Below are positions 1-8,537 of a stretch of 64,000 bases of DNA, one piece after another. The position numbers and the translations under genes were made by a program. Every line of letters begins with the position of its first letter. Position 1 is the stretch's first letter. Source of the DNA: Pseudomonas putida (lineage in GTDB: Bacteria; Pseudomonadota; Gammaproteobacteria; Pseudomonadales; Pseudomonadaceae); assembly GCA_041879295.1 (NCBI GenBank), contig CP047152.1:4345501-4409500 (forward strand), read 5' to 3'. Below the pieces are notes generated by a model. The model was not told the DNA's origin and did no database searches. It saw nothing but the letters and a program-made list of their open reading frames with translations.

Positions 1-60
1 GCCAATTATATTACCAACTCCGAGGTCTGTGCAGTTGAGGTGAGATTCAGGCCAGTTTCA

Positions 61-498
61 TCAGCTGTTGCGCTCCAGCCGCAGCGCTTCCGGGGTAGCC
101 GGCAGGCGCTCGACCACGCGTAGCCGCTCGGGTGCCTGGCTATCGCGCCAGGCCTTGAAGCGCGCCAATTCGTCGGCCACGGTTTTCAGCACCCAGCCCA
201 GCACCGCGATGTCATCAAGGAAACCTACCCCCAGCAACCAGTCCGGGATGGCATCGATAGGGCTGACGAAATACAGCAGGCCAGCCACGACAGTGACCAG
301 TGCCTTGGGGCTGATGGCGCGGTACTCCCCCCTCCACCAGGCCAGGCATAGCGACTGCAGCAGCTTCACGTCTTCGCGCAGTTGGCCGAGGCGCGGGCCT
401 TTGCGCGCTACCGCGAACAGCAAGGCCGGCAACCGACCGCGGCTGAGCAGGCGCTCGGCCAATGGCAGGAAACGGGCAAAATTCCAGGGTGCGCTCAT
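61..498 (-). CDS. DUF1232 (YkvA-like) small membrane-associated protein
   Basis: A 145-residue protein of unknown function. The central part (about residues 60-105) carries the DUF1232 signature: a hydrophobic stretch followed by YFVSPIDAIPDWL and GFLDDIAVLGWVL, which is how I recognise the family. The flanks are charged and not conserved in an obvious way. The ATG at 498 follows a GGAGG about seven bases upstream, so the start is well supported. Immediately upstream lies a perfect inverted repeat made of two DnaA boxes. No neighbour gives a clue to function; the next gene on the same strand (FKBP) starts about 1 kb upstream and has its own terminator, so this is probably a single-gene unit. 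Confidence 0.85.
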   Translation of the reverse strand: MSAPWNFARFLPLAERLLSRGRLPALLFAVARKGPRLGQLREDVKLLQSLCLAWWRGEYRAISPKALVTVVAGLLYFVSPIDAIPDWLLGVGFLDDIAVLGWVLKTVADELARFKAWRDSQAPERLRVVERLPATPEALRLERNS

Positions 499-515
499 GG
501 AGCCTCCAAGAGGAA

Positions 516-546
516 AAGGTTATCCACATTTATTGTGGATAACCTT
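516..546. promoter_or_regulatory. Perfect inverted repeat containing two consensus DnaA boxes
   Basis: Positions 516-528 (AAGGTTATCCACA) and 534-546 (TGTGGATAACCTT) are exact reverse complements separated by five bases. Each arm contains the 9-mer TTATCCACA, the consensus high-affinity DnaA box of Gammaproteobacteria. The repeat sits about 20 bases upstream of the DUF1232 start codon, over its likely promoter or leader. Seen: the repeat and the boxes. Inferred: DnaA binding; a hairpin role in RNA is an alternative. Confidence 0.6.
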
Positions 547-740
547 GTGAACAGGGCGAGGTTTCCGACCCCAGGTGCCTGCCAGGCAAGGGGCCCAGTC
601 AGATCGGGCGTTTTTTACACAGTCGTTTCACGCCATGGCTACCTGCGCCGCAAACGATTTGCGTCAGAAACATCCTACTTCTTCACGCTGCATTTCTTCG
701 GACAGTATCAGCTGTTGCTGGTTCGTCCAATCGGCACAAA

Positions 741-772
741 CGAAAACGCCCCATCAATGTGGGGCGTTTTCG
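741..772 (-). terminator. Rho-independent terminator after the FKBP gene
   Basis: A 13-bp stem, CGAAAACGCCCCA paired with TGGGGCGTTTTCG, with a short loop, lies 15 bases beyond the FKBP stop codon. Read on the minus strand it ends in a U-rich arm. Because the stem carries A-run and T-run arms it could also work on the plus strand. Confidence 0.75.
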
Positions 773-786
773 ACAACCAGCCAATG

Positions 787-1539
787 TTACTTGGCAGGTG
801 CTTCTTCAGGGGCTTCGGCTTGCGGCTCGGCGCCTTGCAACTGGGCCGGGTCCTTGATGGCGATCAGTTCCAGATCGAACACCAGTACCGAGTTGGCCGG
901 GATCAGCGGGCTTGGGCTTTGTGCGCCATAGGCCAGTTCAGCCGGGATGAACAACTTGTACTTTTCGCCGACGTGCATCAGCTGCAAACCTTCGACCCAA
1001 CCTGGGATCACACCGCTGACCGGCAGGTCGATCGGGCTGCCACGTTCGACGGAGCTGTCGAATACCTTGCCGTCGATCAGCTTGCCTTCGTAGTGGACAG
1101 TGACCACGTCAGTCGGCTTGGGCTGCGGGCCGTCGGCCTTCTTGACCACTTCGTACTGCAGGCCCGAGGCAGTGGTGACCACGCCTGGCTTCTTGGCGTT
1201 TTCTTCGAGGAACTTCTTGCCGGCGGAGGCGGCTTCTTCGCTGGCCTTGGCCAGGCGCTCCTCGGCGCGTTTCTGCAATGCGGTGAAGGCCTCTACCAGC
1301 TCTTCGTCCTTGATGCGTTGTTCTTTCTTGCTAACGGCGTCTTCGATGCCGAGGGCGACTGCTTTCGAATCAAGGTCTTCCATGCCTTCCTGAGCCAGGC
1401 TCTTGCCCATGTTCAGGCCGATACCGTAGGAGGCTTTCTGCGCCGGAGTCTTCAGCTCGGGGCTGCTGGCTTGTTGATCGCAGCCAGCCAGTACCAGGCC
1501 TACCAGGGCAACCGCAGCCGCCAAACGATGCTGTTTCAT
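787..1539 (-). CDS. FKBP-type peptidyl-prolyl cis-trans isomerase, lipoprotein (FkpA/Mip-like)
   Basis: Predicted envelope chaperone that isomerises proline peptide bonds. The ATG at 1539 has AAGGAA five bases upstream and gives 250 residues. The N-terminus is a lipoprotein signal with lipobox LVLAGC (Cys20). Residues about 30-120 match the helical FKBP_N dimerisation region (KTPAQKASYGIGLNMGKSLA, then a charged, coiled-coil-like stretch). The FKBP domain spans about 125-240, with VTVHYEGKLIDGKVFDSS, GVIPGWVEGL and ELAYGAQ. The C-terminal tail is rich in Ala, Pro and Glu. FkpA and Mip proteins share this two-domain layout; a lipid anchor is inferred from the lipobox. A terminator follows the gene, so it is probably monocistronic. 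Confidence 0.9.
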   Translation of the reverse strand: MKQHRLAAAVALVGLVLAGCDQQASSPELKTPAQKASYGIGLNMGKSLAQEGMEDLDSKAVALGIEDAVSKKEQRIKDEELVEAFTALQKRAEERLAKASEEAASAGKKFLEENAKKPGVVTTASGLQYEVVKKADGPQPKPTDVVTVHYEGKLIDGKVFDSSVERGSPIDLPVSGVIPGWVEGLQLMHVGEKYKLFIPAELAYGAQSPSPLIPANSVLVFDLELIAIKDPAQLQGAEPQAEAPEEAPAK

Positions 1540-1792
1540 GCTATTTCCTTGTTCATGCGCCATAAGGGCAATCAGGGTAAAGCCGCGAGCTTAGCAGGCG
1601 GCCATGACCAATGGCTACCGGCATAGGAGCGGGTTTTCGTAAGGAAGTTCAGTCGTTAAAAGCTTCTTCATCGAAGCGTTGCAGCCATTGGCCAGTATTG
1701 ACCCTTTGTGCCGGGCTCGCCGGTTTTTTGTGGCCTTTTATTTCTGCAGGTTCTGAGGTCAGAAACATCAGGGCAGGCAGCCCCCGAAAACC

Positions 1793-2725
1793 TCAAGGAT
1801 ACCGACCCTCTCGATATTCCCCCGCCACCTCCCGCAGCACCTCGCCCACCCACTGCCCCGGCAAACTCAACGGCAAGGCGGCATTGCGGCAAATCCCCAC
1901 CGACCCTCCCGGCTCGCGCACACCCAGGTCAAGCTCGACCAGTTCGCCACGGCGCAGGTCGAGCAGCACGGCATCACGCGGCGCCACCCACAGGCCATCG
2001 CTGCCCAGCAGGTAGCGCCGGCTCAGGGCCAGCGACAGGGTTTCCAGCCGCTGCGCCGGCATCTGGATGCCGCATTGCACAAACAGGCTGTCGGCGTGCT
2101 GGCGGATGGTGGTGCCGACGGGTGGCAGCACCAGCGGGTAACGCCCCACCTGCCCCCGCTCCACGGGCGTGCAGGCCAGCAGCGGGTGACCCGGGCGCAC
2201 CACCAGGCTCATCGACTCGCTGTACAGGTGCTCGAAGGACAACCCCTGGATTTGCGGACTGTCGGTCATGCGCCCCACCACCAGTTCCAGCTCCCCCAGG
2301 CGAAGCTGGCCAAGCAACTGCGCGCTGACCCCGGTGACCACGCTGATCACCAGCGCTTCATGGCGCTGATGCAGGCGGCACAGCACCTCGGGCATGAGCA
2401 GGCCTTCGACCGTGGACAGCACACCAATGCGCACCTGCGACGGCGCCCGCGCTTCACCGCGCAGGCTGCTGACGCCATCGCGCAGCGCCTGCACGCTGGG
2501 CCCGGCGTAACGCATGAAGCGGGTGCCGGCCGGGGTCAGCTCGACACCCTGGCGGCTGCGCTCGAACAGGCGCGCCTCGAGCAGGTCCTCAAGCTCCTTG
2601 AGGGTCTTGGAAATCGCCGGCTGGCTGATCGACAGGCTATCGGCCGCCCTGGCCAGGCTGCCCTGCCGGGCAATCTCCAGGAAGCACAGCAGGTGGCGGT
2701 ATTTGATGCGGGTGTCGAGGTTCAT
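1793..2725 (-). CDS. pcaQ: LysR-family transcriptional regulator, PcaQ-like
   Basis: A 310-residue LysR regulator. The N-terminal winged helix-turn-helix covers about residues 8-68 (RHLLCFLEIARQGSLARAA, SISQPAISKTLKELE), and the effector-binding domain follows from about 95 to 300. The opening and the recognition helix resemble PcaQ of the protocatechuate pathway and the related GbpR, so I use that name with reserve: no pca genes are in this window, and the target is unknown. LysR proteins usually act on a divergent neighbour, which here is the first delta-60-repeat gene 195 bp away. That gene looks like a later arrival, however, because pieces of this gene's 5' end are copied downstream at 4361-4398. 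Confidence 0.8.
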   Translation of the reverse strand: MNLDTRIKYRHLLCFLEIARQGSLARAADSLSISQPAISKTLKELEDLLEARLFERSRQGVELTPAGTRFMRYAGPSVQALRDGVSSLRGEARAPSQVRIGVLSTVEGLLMPEVLCRLHQRHEALVISVVTGVSAQLLGQLRLGELELVVGRMTDSPQIQGLSFEHLYSESMSLVVRPGHPLLACTPVERGQVGRYPLVLPPVGTTIRQHADSLFVQCGIQMPAQRLETLSLALSRRYLLGSDGLWVAPRDAVLLDLRRGELVELDLGVREPGGSVGICRNAALPLSLPGQWVGEVLREVAGEYREGRYP

Positions 2726-2920
2726 GGCAGCAAGCTTACCGCATCGCTACCTGCGGCGTATCCAGGTCTGCCGCCCCGTGCTCCCCGTTGCAGCCCAAAC
2801 TCCAGGACCGGATCGTTATCCATCGACCACCAACACCTATCATTTTTGCCAGTACCCGCAGCTATCCGGATCGCATTAAATGAGATCGCAAAAACCACTC
2901 CCCCAGTGACAGGTCATATC

Positions 2921-4201
2921 ATGCATCCAAATATGGTTTTTTTTGCCCAGACTCAACACAACCCCCGTGATTACCAAGGCGAGCGTCAGGAACTCAAGGC
3001 GCCCATTGACGTAACCTATGCCGACAAAGGGCACCTTCACATCGGCGAGCCTATCGCGGATCCTAGAAACGCGGTTTCGCAAATCCTGGCAAGCAACTAC
3101 TATCCCGAGCGATTTTACTTGAGAGGCGTCCACAACGGCACGAAACCTTTCATTGCGCGCACCTTGAAAGATGGCGAGCTGGATACGTCTTTCAACAAAA
3201 CAGGTCTTGTCTATCTGACTGACCTGAGCACAGTTTTTGATTATCATAGTTTCTCTCATATGGCCGAGGATGCGGAGGGTCACATCCTGCTCACTATGAA
3301 TGATCTAACCCAAGGCTTCACACACCTGTGGAAGCTTAAGCCAAACGGAAAGCCAGATACTGATTTCGGCAGCAACAACGGCTACATCATCCTAAATAAT
3401 TTTTTCAATTTTAAAGATATCACGCTCTACCAATTCACCACTTACAAGAACGACTATATCTTCTCAGGCTCCCTTGAAAACGCTCCCATCCTTTTCGTGC
3501 TCACCCATGAAGGTGTCCCACGCCAGAGCTTTGGTAAGCTAGGCATCCTCAAGATGCAAGATCTTATTCCGGACCTCCGTTATGTCATTGGGGCGCCTAA
3601 GATGCTGGAGGTTGGTGAGAAGGTGCGCATCATCATCTACACGCGCTATTTCAACGATTCGTCGAGCATAAACGGAATCGCAGCACTGACATTGTCCGGA
3701 GCGCTCGACCAGCGCTTCGCTGACAACGGGGTCTATTGGTCAAAGCCTGGCATTATCATTTATGATTTCACGCTAAATAACGCCAGTCAGCGCATCACCG
3801 TCCACGGCCAGGTGTGGTCCGAAGGGACCAGTACTCCCATGATCTATCGGCTAGACTACACAGGAAAACCTGCTAAAGAATTCAACGAGGGTCGTGTCGT
3901 ATTATTCCCCATTGAGGGTGCCTGGGACTATATGACAGAGGCCGATGGAAAACTGGTAGGTTATGGTTCATTTCTCGATCGCGGCATGGCGGTGCGTTAC
4001 CGTCTGGACGGCCAACTTGATACTACATTCGTGCCGCCGAATGGTTACGGTGTTTTTACGGCAATCGGGTCGCAACCAGGATTCTATGGTAACAGCCATT
4101 CCGCGACGGTAATGCCAGAAAGCCAACGCCTACTCGTAGCGGGGCGGGAAATACAGACGGGTTCCACCCCTTGTGTCATTGCCGTCTCATTGAAGCAATA
4201 A
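2921..4201 (+). CDS. Delta-60 repeat protein (TIGR02608-like), copy 1
   Basis: A 426-residue protein of unknown function built from about seven spaced units with a core like G.LD..F...G: APIDVTYADKGHL, GELDTSFNKTG, GKPDTDFGSNNGY, VPRQSFGKLG, GALDQRFADNGV, KPAKEFNEG and GQLDTTFVPPNGYG. This is the pattern of the delta-60 repeat family, thought to form beta-rich, possibly propeller-like folds. I chose ATG 2921 because the upstream part of the open frame runs antisense to the LysR gene. There is no clear signal peptide and only a weak ribosome site. AT content and codon use differ from the neighbours (more AAA, AAT and TTT codons), suggesting acquisition by transfer. A paralogue follows at 4504. 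Its role is unknown; secreted or cell-contact functions are speculation. Confidence 0.75.
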   Translation: MHPNMVFFAQTQHNPRDYQGERQELKAPIDVTYADKGHLHIGEPIADPRNAVSQILASNYYPERFYLRGVHNGTKPFIARTLKDGELDTSFNKTGLVYLTDLSTVFDYHSFSHMAEDAEGHILLTMNDLTQGFTHLWKLKPNGKPDTDFGSNNGYIILNNFFNFKDITLYQFTTYKNDYIFSGSLENAPILFVLTHEGVPRQSFGKLGILKMQDLIPDLRYVIGAPKMLEVGEKVRIIIYTRYFNDSSSINGIAALTLSGALDQRFADNGVYWSKPGIIIYDFTLNNASQRITVHGQVWSEGTSTPMIYRLDYTGKPAKEFNEGRVVLFPIEGAWDYMTEADGKLVGYGSFLDRGMAVRYRLDGQLDTTFVPPNGYGVFTAIGSQPGFYGNSHSATVMPESQRLLVAGREIQTGSTPCVIAVSLKQ

Positions 4202-4360
4202 AAATGAGACTAACTGGCACTTCACCAGAGACTGCATGAAAGTCTTGAGACGAAGTTCAGGCAATGCGAAAACAGCCAAGGAAGCGGAGTTTACGGGCTG
4301 TAAACCGACATCCCGAGGCTGTTTTCAACGCAGCATCAACGCGTATCAAGACTTAAGTGC

Positions 4361-4398
4361 TCGACAGGATATCGGCCGCCCCGGCCAGGCTGCCCTGC
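4361..4398. repeat. 38-bp copy of the 5' region of the LysR gene, left between the delta-60 genes
   Basis: Positions 4361-4398 match 2629-2666, inside the LysR coding region, at 36 of 38 bases in the same orientation. Downstream, 4399-4465 is loosely alignable to the leader of delta-60 copy 1 (about 2800-2880; both contain GATCGTT and TGCCAGTA). The simplest reading is that the LysR 5' end, the leader and the delta-60 gene were duplicated together, after which the second leader lost about 130 bases. Confidence 0.7.
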
Positions 4399-4503
4399 AT
4401 GTCCAGATCGTTGACGCACCTGTCACTTCTGCCAGTAGCCGATCCTACCGAAACATCGCTCAATAGGCGTTCAGCGGTTTTATTGTGAATGGAGCTCAAC
4501 GCC

Positions 4504-5824
4504 ATGATCCGAGTCAAGAATCACTTCCCTTCAATCCATTCAGCGCACCCGTATCGCAAGGCTGTTCAGCAGCAACCCAAGGCCCCCATCGATACCCGCT
4601 ATGGCGACAACGGCCATGGCCACTTCACCAAAAGCGACCCGGGCACCTTAGGGGCAGCGACCAGCGTGCTGAGGAGCAAAGTGCGGCCGGGCCGTTTCTA
4701 CGTGACTGGCCAGAAAGCCGATCCCGATGGGCTACACAGTGTTTTCATTGCCTGCCTGGACGCAAGTGGAAAGCTTGACATCACGTTCAATGGCAGCGGC
4801 ATGGTCGACTTCAACACGTTGTCCACGGGTTTCTATCTGGACGCCAATGCGGTAGCGGAAGACATGTCGGGCAATCTGCTGGTGACTGTGGCGCCTCATG
4901 AGCAATCAACCACTCACTTGTGGAAGCTGACAGCCCAAGGCGAAGCCGATCCGAGCTTTGGTCAAGGGAAGGGCTATATCGACAGTCGCGCTTTGTTCGG
5001 TGTGGATCTGCTGCTGGAGAGGCTGGCCTGCCACCAGGAAGGGGTGGTGGCGACTGCGGTCAGATACGAAGCGGGGGGGGCTCAAAGCAGTGGTTGTCGC
5101 CCTGGACGCTCACGGTGGAAAGGACCACGGTTTCGGTGAAGATGGGCTGCTGGCCTTGAGCACTCTAATTCCCGAAAGTTCATCGCACGCGCTTGACGGC
5201 ATTGCCGTTATATCCCCAGCCGCCGGCGTGCAGCGCATCGTGATATCGACTACGTTGCGACGCGGTCCGGACTGGTATGGAGTAACCAGTGGCCTGTCGC
5301 TGGCGGGGGTACTTGATGACGCATTCGGCGAGGGGGGTCACCACTGGTCAGACGCGTGGATTCTCAATAACGGCTTTTCCATAGAGGACAGCAGCAAACG
5401 CATCACGTTATACGGCCAGCACTACTCGGAAGACGACGATAGCGGCAAACCGACCCTCTACCGGTTGGATTATGAAGGTAGGCCTGCTCTTGAGTTCAAT
5501 CAGGGCCAGGTAGTGCGTTTTCACATCGACGGCGGGTGGAGCCATATTGAAGAAGCCGAGGGTGGCCTGATCGGTTACGGTGGTTTCTATGCCTTCAACA
5601 TGGCGGTGCGCTACCACTCAAGCGGTCAACTTGACACTCGCTTTGCCCCCCCATATGGCTACGGTCAGTTTGGAGCGTTTTCGGGGGAATTTGGCTTCAT
5701 CACTCACACCGACTCGATGGTAATCGATACCGACAACCAGCGCATGCTCGTGAGCGGGCAAGACGTACAGCAGGGCTACCGACTCCCCTGCCTGCTCGCC
5801 CTCTCTCTGAGACCGGTCCAGTAG
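4504..5824 (+). pseudogene. Delta-60 repeat protein, copy 2, frameshifted at a G8 run
   Basis: Paralogue of the preceding gene: it shares the opening APID.(T/R)YGDNGH and the same spaced repeats (GKLDITFNGSGM, GEADPSFGQGKGY, VLDDAFGEGG, RPALEFNQGQ, GQLDTRFAPPYGYG). The ATG at 4504 has GGAG at a good distance. The frame is intact to the run of eight Gs at 5073-5080, after which the read frame ends at 5139. Removing one G restores the second open frame, which runs to 5824 without a stop and continues the homology (AGG then LKAVVVALDAHGG). The whole protein would be about 439 residues. This may be a true pseudogene, a phase-variable homopolymer switch, or a base-calling error; the sequence alone cannot decide. 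Confidence 0.75.
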
Positions 5825-5849
5825 TACGCCACGGCAGAAGCGGGCAGGC

Positions 5850-6779
5850 TTAAAGCATTGCCGCCTGCGGCGTATCCGGGTCGCGTTGCTGGCGTCGGAA
5901 CTGGCCAGGTGGCAGGCCGTGGATCTGGCGGAAACGTCGAGAGAAGTAGGCTTCGTCCGCAAAGCCACAAAGCCGCGCCACCTCGCCCACTGGGCGGCTG
6001 CCGTTGAGCAGGTAGTTGCGTGCGGCGTGCATGCGCCGCTCCAGCACCAGCTCGCTGAAGGTCTTGCCGATTTCCTTGCGCAGCCAGTGGGTCAGGTAGG
6101 TCGGCGACAGGTAGGTGGCGGCAGCGACTTTCTGCAGGTTCAGGTCGGGGTCGTCGATATGCCGGCGCAGGTAGTCGCTCATGCGGCCCAGCGCAGCACG
6201 GCGGCTGAGCTGGGCAGCGTTGCTGTCGGCCAGTTCGCGCAGCGGCTCGGCATACAGGCCACAGACCTGGCCGATCAGCTGCAGCAACAGGCCTTTGAGG
6301 ATTTCGCGGGTGCCGAAACGGCGGTTGGCATCCAGCGCACGCATGCGCTCGAGGGTTTGCCGTACCTCGGCAAAGTCCGGCTCACTCAGGTAGAAGTCGA
6401 GATGCTCCTGAAAGCGGAACGGCGACAGCTCCGGCGCCTGCAGGATCGACACTTCCTCCAGGTCCATCGGGTCGCAGGCCAGGTGCGGCAGCAGGAACGT
6501 CTGGGAGAAATTGATCACCACGAAGTCGCTGTCCTCCGGATGCGGGATCACATGCACCCGGTGCGGCAGGATGAAGGCCAGGGTGTTGCGTCTGAATGGG
6601 CGTTGCACGCTGCCGATGTGTTGCACCGTGTCGCCGCCGAGATTGACCTGGATCTGGAAGTACTCATGACGATGCGGCGCGGTCTCGGCGGGACGCCCGC
6701 GCTGGTCGCGGATGTAGAAATCCATCAGCTCGCTGCGCTGCTGCATGACATAGGTCGGAACCTCGCGCTTGGGGGGCAT
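5850..6779 (-). CDS. AraC/XylS-family regulator of the adjacent catabolic cluster
   Basis: A 309-residue regulator, taking the ATG at 6779, which has GGAG six bases upstream; the longer frame begins with TTG and lacks such a site. Residues about 35-115 form the cupin-type ligand domain (PHRHEYFQIQVNLGG, PHRVHVIPHPEDSDFV). Residues about 200-295 form the paired helix-turn-helix DNA-binding domain (LQKVAAATYLSPTYLTHWLR; VGEVARLCGFADEAYFSRRF; the family mark G.PPGQFRR). It diverges from the MFS gene at 7075, so it probably activates that operon in response to the imported compound. The repeats at 6809 and 7006 are candidate binding sites. The last codons resemble a non-coding stretch upstream of the delta-60 block (see findings). 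Confidence 0.9.
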   Translation of the reverse strand: MPPKREVPTYVMQQRSELMDFYIRDQRGRPAETAPHRHEYFQIQVNLGGDTVQHIGSVQRPFRRNTLAFILPHRVHVIPHPEDSDFVVINFSQTFLLPHLACDPMDLEEVSILQAPELSPFRFQEHLDFYLSEPDFAEVRQTLERMRALDANRRFGTREILKGLLLQLIGQVCGLYAEPLRELADSNAAQLSRRAALGRMSDYLRRHIDDPDLNLQKVAAATYLSPTYLTHWLRKEIGKTFSELVLERRMHAARNYLLNGSRPVGEVARLCGFADEAYFSRRFRQIHGLPPGQFRRQQRDPDTPQAAML

Positions 6780-6808
6780 GGGCAATCTCCGGGATACAGG
6801 CGCTTTAA

Positions 6809-7015
6809 GTTGTACGACGTCCAAACTCTGCAATTTAACCCCTTATGCAAAAACCTGCGCAACCGAAAATCCACGCAGCCCTCTGAGAATGCGCTATTCA
6901 ACCAATATTTCAGGCGAAACCCCGGCTGAGAAATTTCTTGGACAGCACAGCACTGCCCCGCCTCCAATGAAAAAAACGGTCTAAATACCCCGTTGCATTC
7001 ACCGCGTTGTACGAC
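6809..7015. promoter_or_regulatory. Divergent control region with two identical GTTGTACGAC sites
   Basis: The AraC-MFS intergenic region holds two exact copies of GTTGTACGAC in the same orientation, at 6809-6818 (30 bases before the AraC start) and 7006-7015 (60 bases before the MFS start). Their placement near both divergent starts suggests operators for the AraC protein or another regulator. The core GTAC is itself palindromic, as in many GntR-type operators, so the binding protein is uncertain. Confidence 0.45.
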
Positions 7016-7074
7016 CACCTTAGAAAAGGGACTTCAGCCCAACCTCTACCAACAACAACAAACGAGGTCGACTC

Positions 7075-8415
7075 ATGTCGAGCACGCCTACCCCCCGCGC
7101 CGCGTCGTCGTACACGCTGGACGCGGCCCCTGCCCAGCGCCTGCCTACCCGCCGCCGCTGGTTCATGCTGTCGCTGCTGCTGGTGGCGACCATCATCAAC
7201 TACGTCGACCGGGTGAACATTTCCATCGCCGCGCCGTTCATGGCCAAAGACCTGGGCCTGGACAAGGTCGAGATGGGCCTGATTTTCTCCGCCTTCGCCT
7301 GGACCTACGCGTTGGCCCTGGTACCGGCTGGCTTCATTGCTGACCGCTTCGGCTCGCGCCTGACCTATGGCGTGTCGCTGATCAGCTGGTCGGCGGTCAC
7401 CGTGGCCCAGGGCCTGGCCAGTGGCTTCGCCTCGCTGTTCGGCCTGCGCCTGGCGGTCGGCGCCATGGAGGCCCCGGCCTTCCCGGCCAACAGCCGTGCG
7501 GTTACGGTATGGTTCCCCGCTCGCGAGCGCGGCATGGCCAGCAGCATCTACGTATGTGGCCAGTACCTGGGCACCGCGCTGTTCACCGGCGCGCTGCTGT
7601 GGCTGGCGACCACCTATGACTGGCGCCACGTGTTCTACAGCACCGGCCTGGTGGGCATCCTGTTCGGCGTCGTGTGGCTGGTGCTGTACCGCGACCCGCT
7701 GAACTGCAAGAAGGTCAGCAAGGAGGAACTGGCCTATATCGAGCACGGTGGTGGCCTGGTGAAGAGCAGCCAGCAACGTACCCGCTTCGACTGGCGCCAG
7801 GTTGCCGAACTGTTCCGCTATCGCCAGATCTGGGCGATCTGCCTGGGCAAGTTCGCCAGCACTTCGGCGCTGTACTTCTTCCTCACCTGGTTCCCCACCT
7901 ACCTGATCGAAGAACGCCAGCTGACGCTGATCAAGGTCGGCATCTTCGCGGTCATGCCGTTCATTGGTGCCACGGTCGGCATCCTCCTGGCGGGCATCGT
8001 CTCCGACCTGCTGATCCGCAAGGGTTACTCGCTGTCGTTTGCCCGCAAGCTGCCGCTGGTGGTGGGCTCGATGCTGGGGATGTCGATCGTGCTGGTGAAC
8101 TTCACCGACTCCAATGTGCTGTGCATCGCCGTGCTGACCCTGGCGTTCTTCGCCCAGGGCATCGCCTCGTCGTCGTGGGCTGCCGTCTCGGAAGTGGCGC
8201 CAAAGGAGCTGATCGGCCTGACCGGCGGCATTACCAGCCTGGCGGCGAACATCGGCGGCATCGTCACACCGATCGTGATCGGCGCGATCGTGCACGCCAG
8301 TGGCTCGTTCGCCATGGCGTTCTGGTTCATCGGTGGTGTGGCGTTGATGGGCACACTGTCTTACTCGCTGCTGCTTGGGAAGCTGTATCGCATCGAGCTG
8401 AAGGCTGCGGGCTGA
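7075..8415 (+). CDS. MFS transporter, anion:cation symporter type (sugar-acid/aromatic-acid importer)
   Basis: A 446-residue, 12-helix inner-membrane transporter. After a hydrophilic start, helix 1 ends in the signature NYVDRVNISIAAPFM, typical of the ACS family (ExuT, GarP/GudP, phthalate permeases), which take up organic anions with H+ or Na+. Further ACS-like features are GFIADRFGSRLTYG in the loop 2-3 region and the glycine-rich helix 4-5. It is the first gene of the cluster that continues with an FAH-family hydrolase, an SDR and a 2-hydroxyacid dehydrogenase, implying import of a hydroxylated or keto acid. A REP pair separates it from the next gene, which may lower downstream expression. 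Confidence 0.88.
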   Translation: MSSTPTPRAASSYTLDAAPAQRLPTRRRWFMLSLLLVATIINYVDRVNISIAAPFMAKDLGLDKVEMGLIFSAFAWTYALALVPAGFIADRFGSRLTYGVSLISWSAVTVAQGLASGFASLFGLRLAVGAMEAPAFPANSRAVTVWFPARERGMASSIYVCGQYLGTALFTGALLWLATTYDWRHVFYSTGLVGILFGVVWLVLYRDPLNCKKVSKEELAYIEHGGGLVKSSQQRTRFDWRQVAELFRYRQIWAICLGKFASTSALYFFLTWFPTYLIEERQLTLIKVGIFAVMPFIGATVGILLAGIVSDLLIRKGYSLSFARKLPLVVGSMLGMSIVLVNFTDSNVLCIAVLTLAFFAQGIASSSWAAVSEVAPKELIGLTGGITSLAANIGGIVTPIVIGAIVHASGSFAMAFWFIGGVALMGTLSYSLLLGKLYRIELKAAG

Positions 8416-8438
8416 GCCAAGGCGTGTATTGACGGTAC

Positions 8439-8537
8439 CGGCCTCTTCGCGGCTAAAGCCGCTCCTACGGGGGGACGGTATTGCCCCTGGGTTTGACGCT
8501 ATCCCTGTAGGAGCGGCTTTAGCCGCAAAAGGGCCGG
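8439..8537. repeat. Inverted pair of REP palindromes (BIME)
   Basis: Two REP units face each other: CCTCTTCGCGGCTAAAGCC at about 8442-8460 and its inverted counterpart GGCTTTAGCCGC at about 8515-8526, each flanked by CTCCTAC or GTAGGAG. They fill the gap between the MFS and FAH genes. Such pairs are common in P. putida intergenic regions. Confidence 0.85.

Noticed and set aside
516..546. Chromosome origin
   Set aside because: Only two DnaA boxes, no AT-rich unwinding region and no dnaA, dnaN, rpmH or parAB genes nearby.
2075..2920. N-terminal extension of the first delta-60 gene
   Set aside because: It runs antisense through the LysR gene and has no repeat pattern; the true protein starts near 2921.
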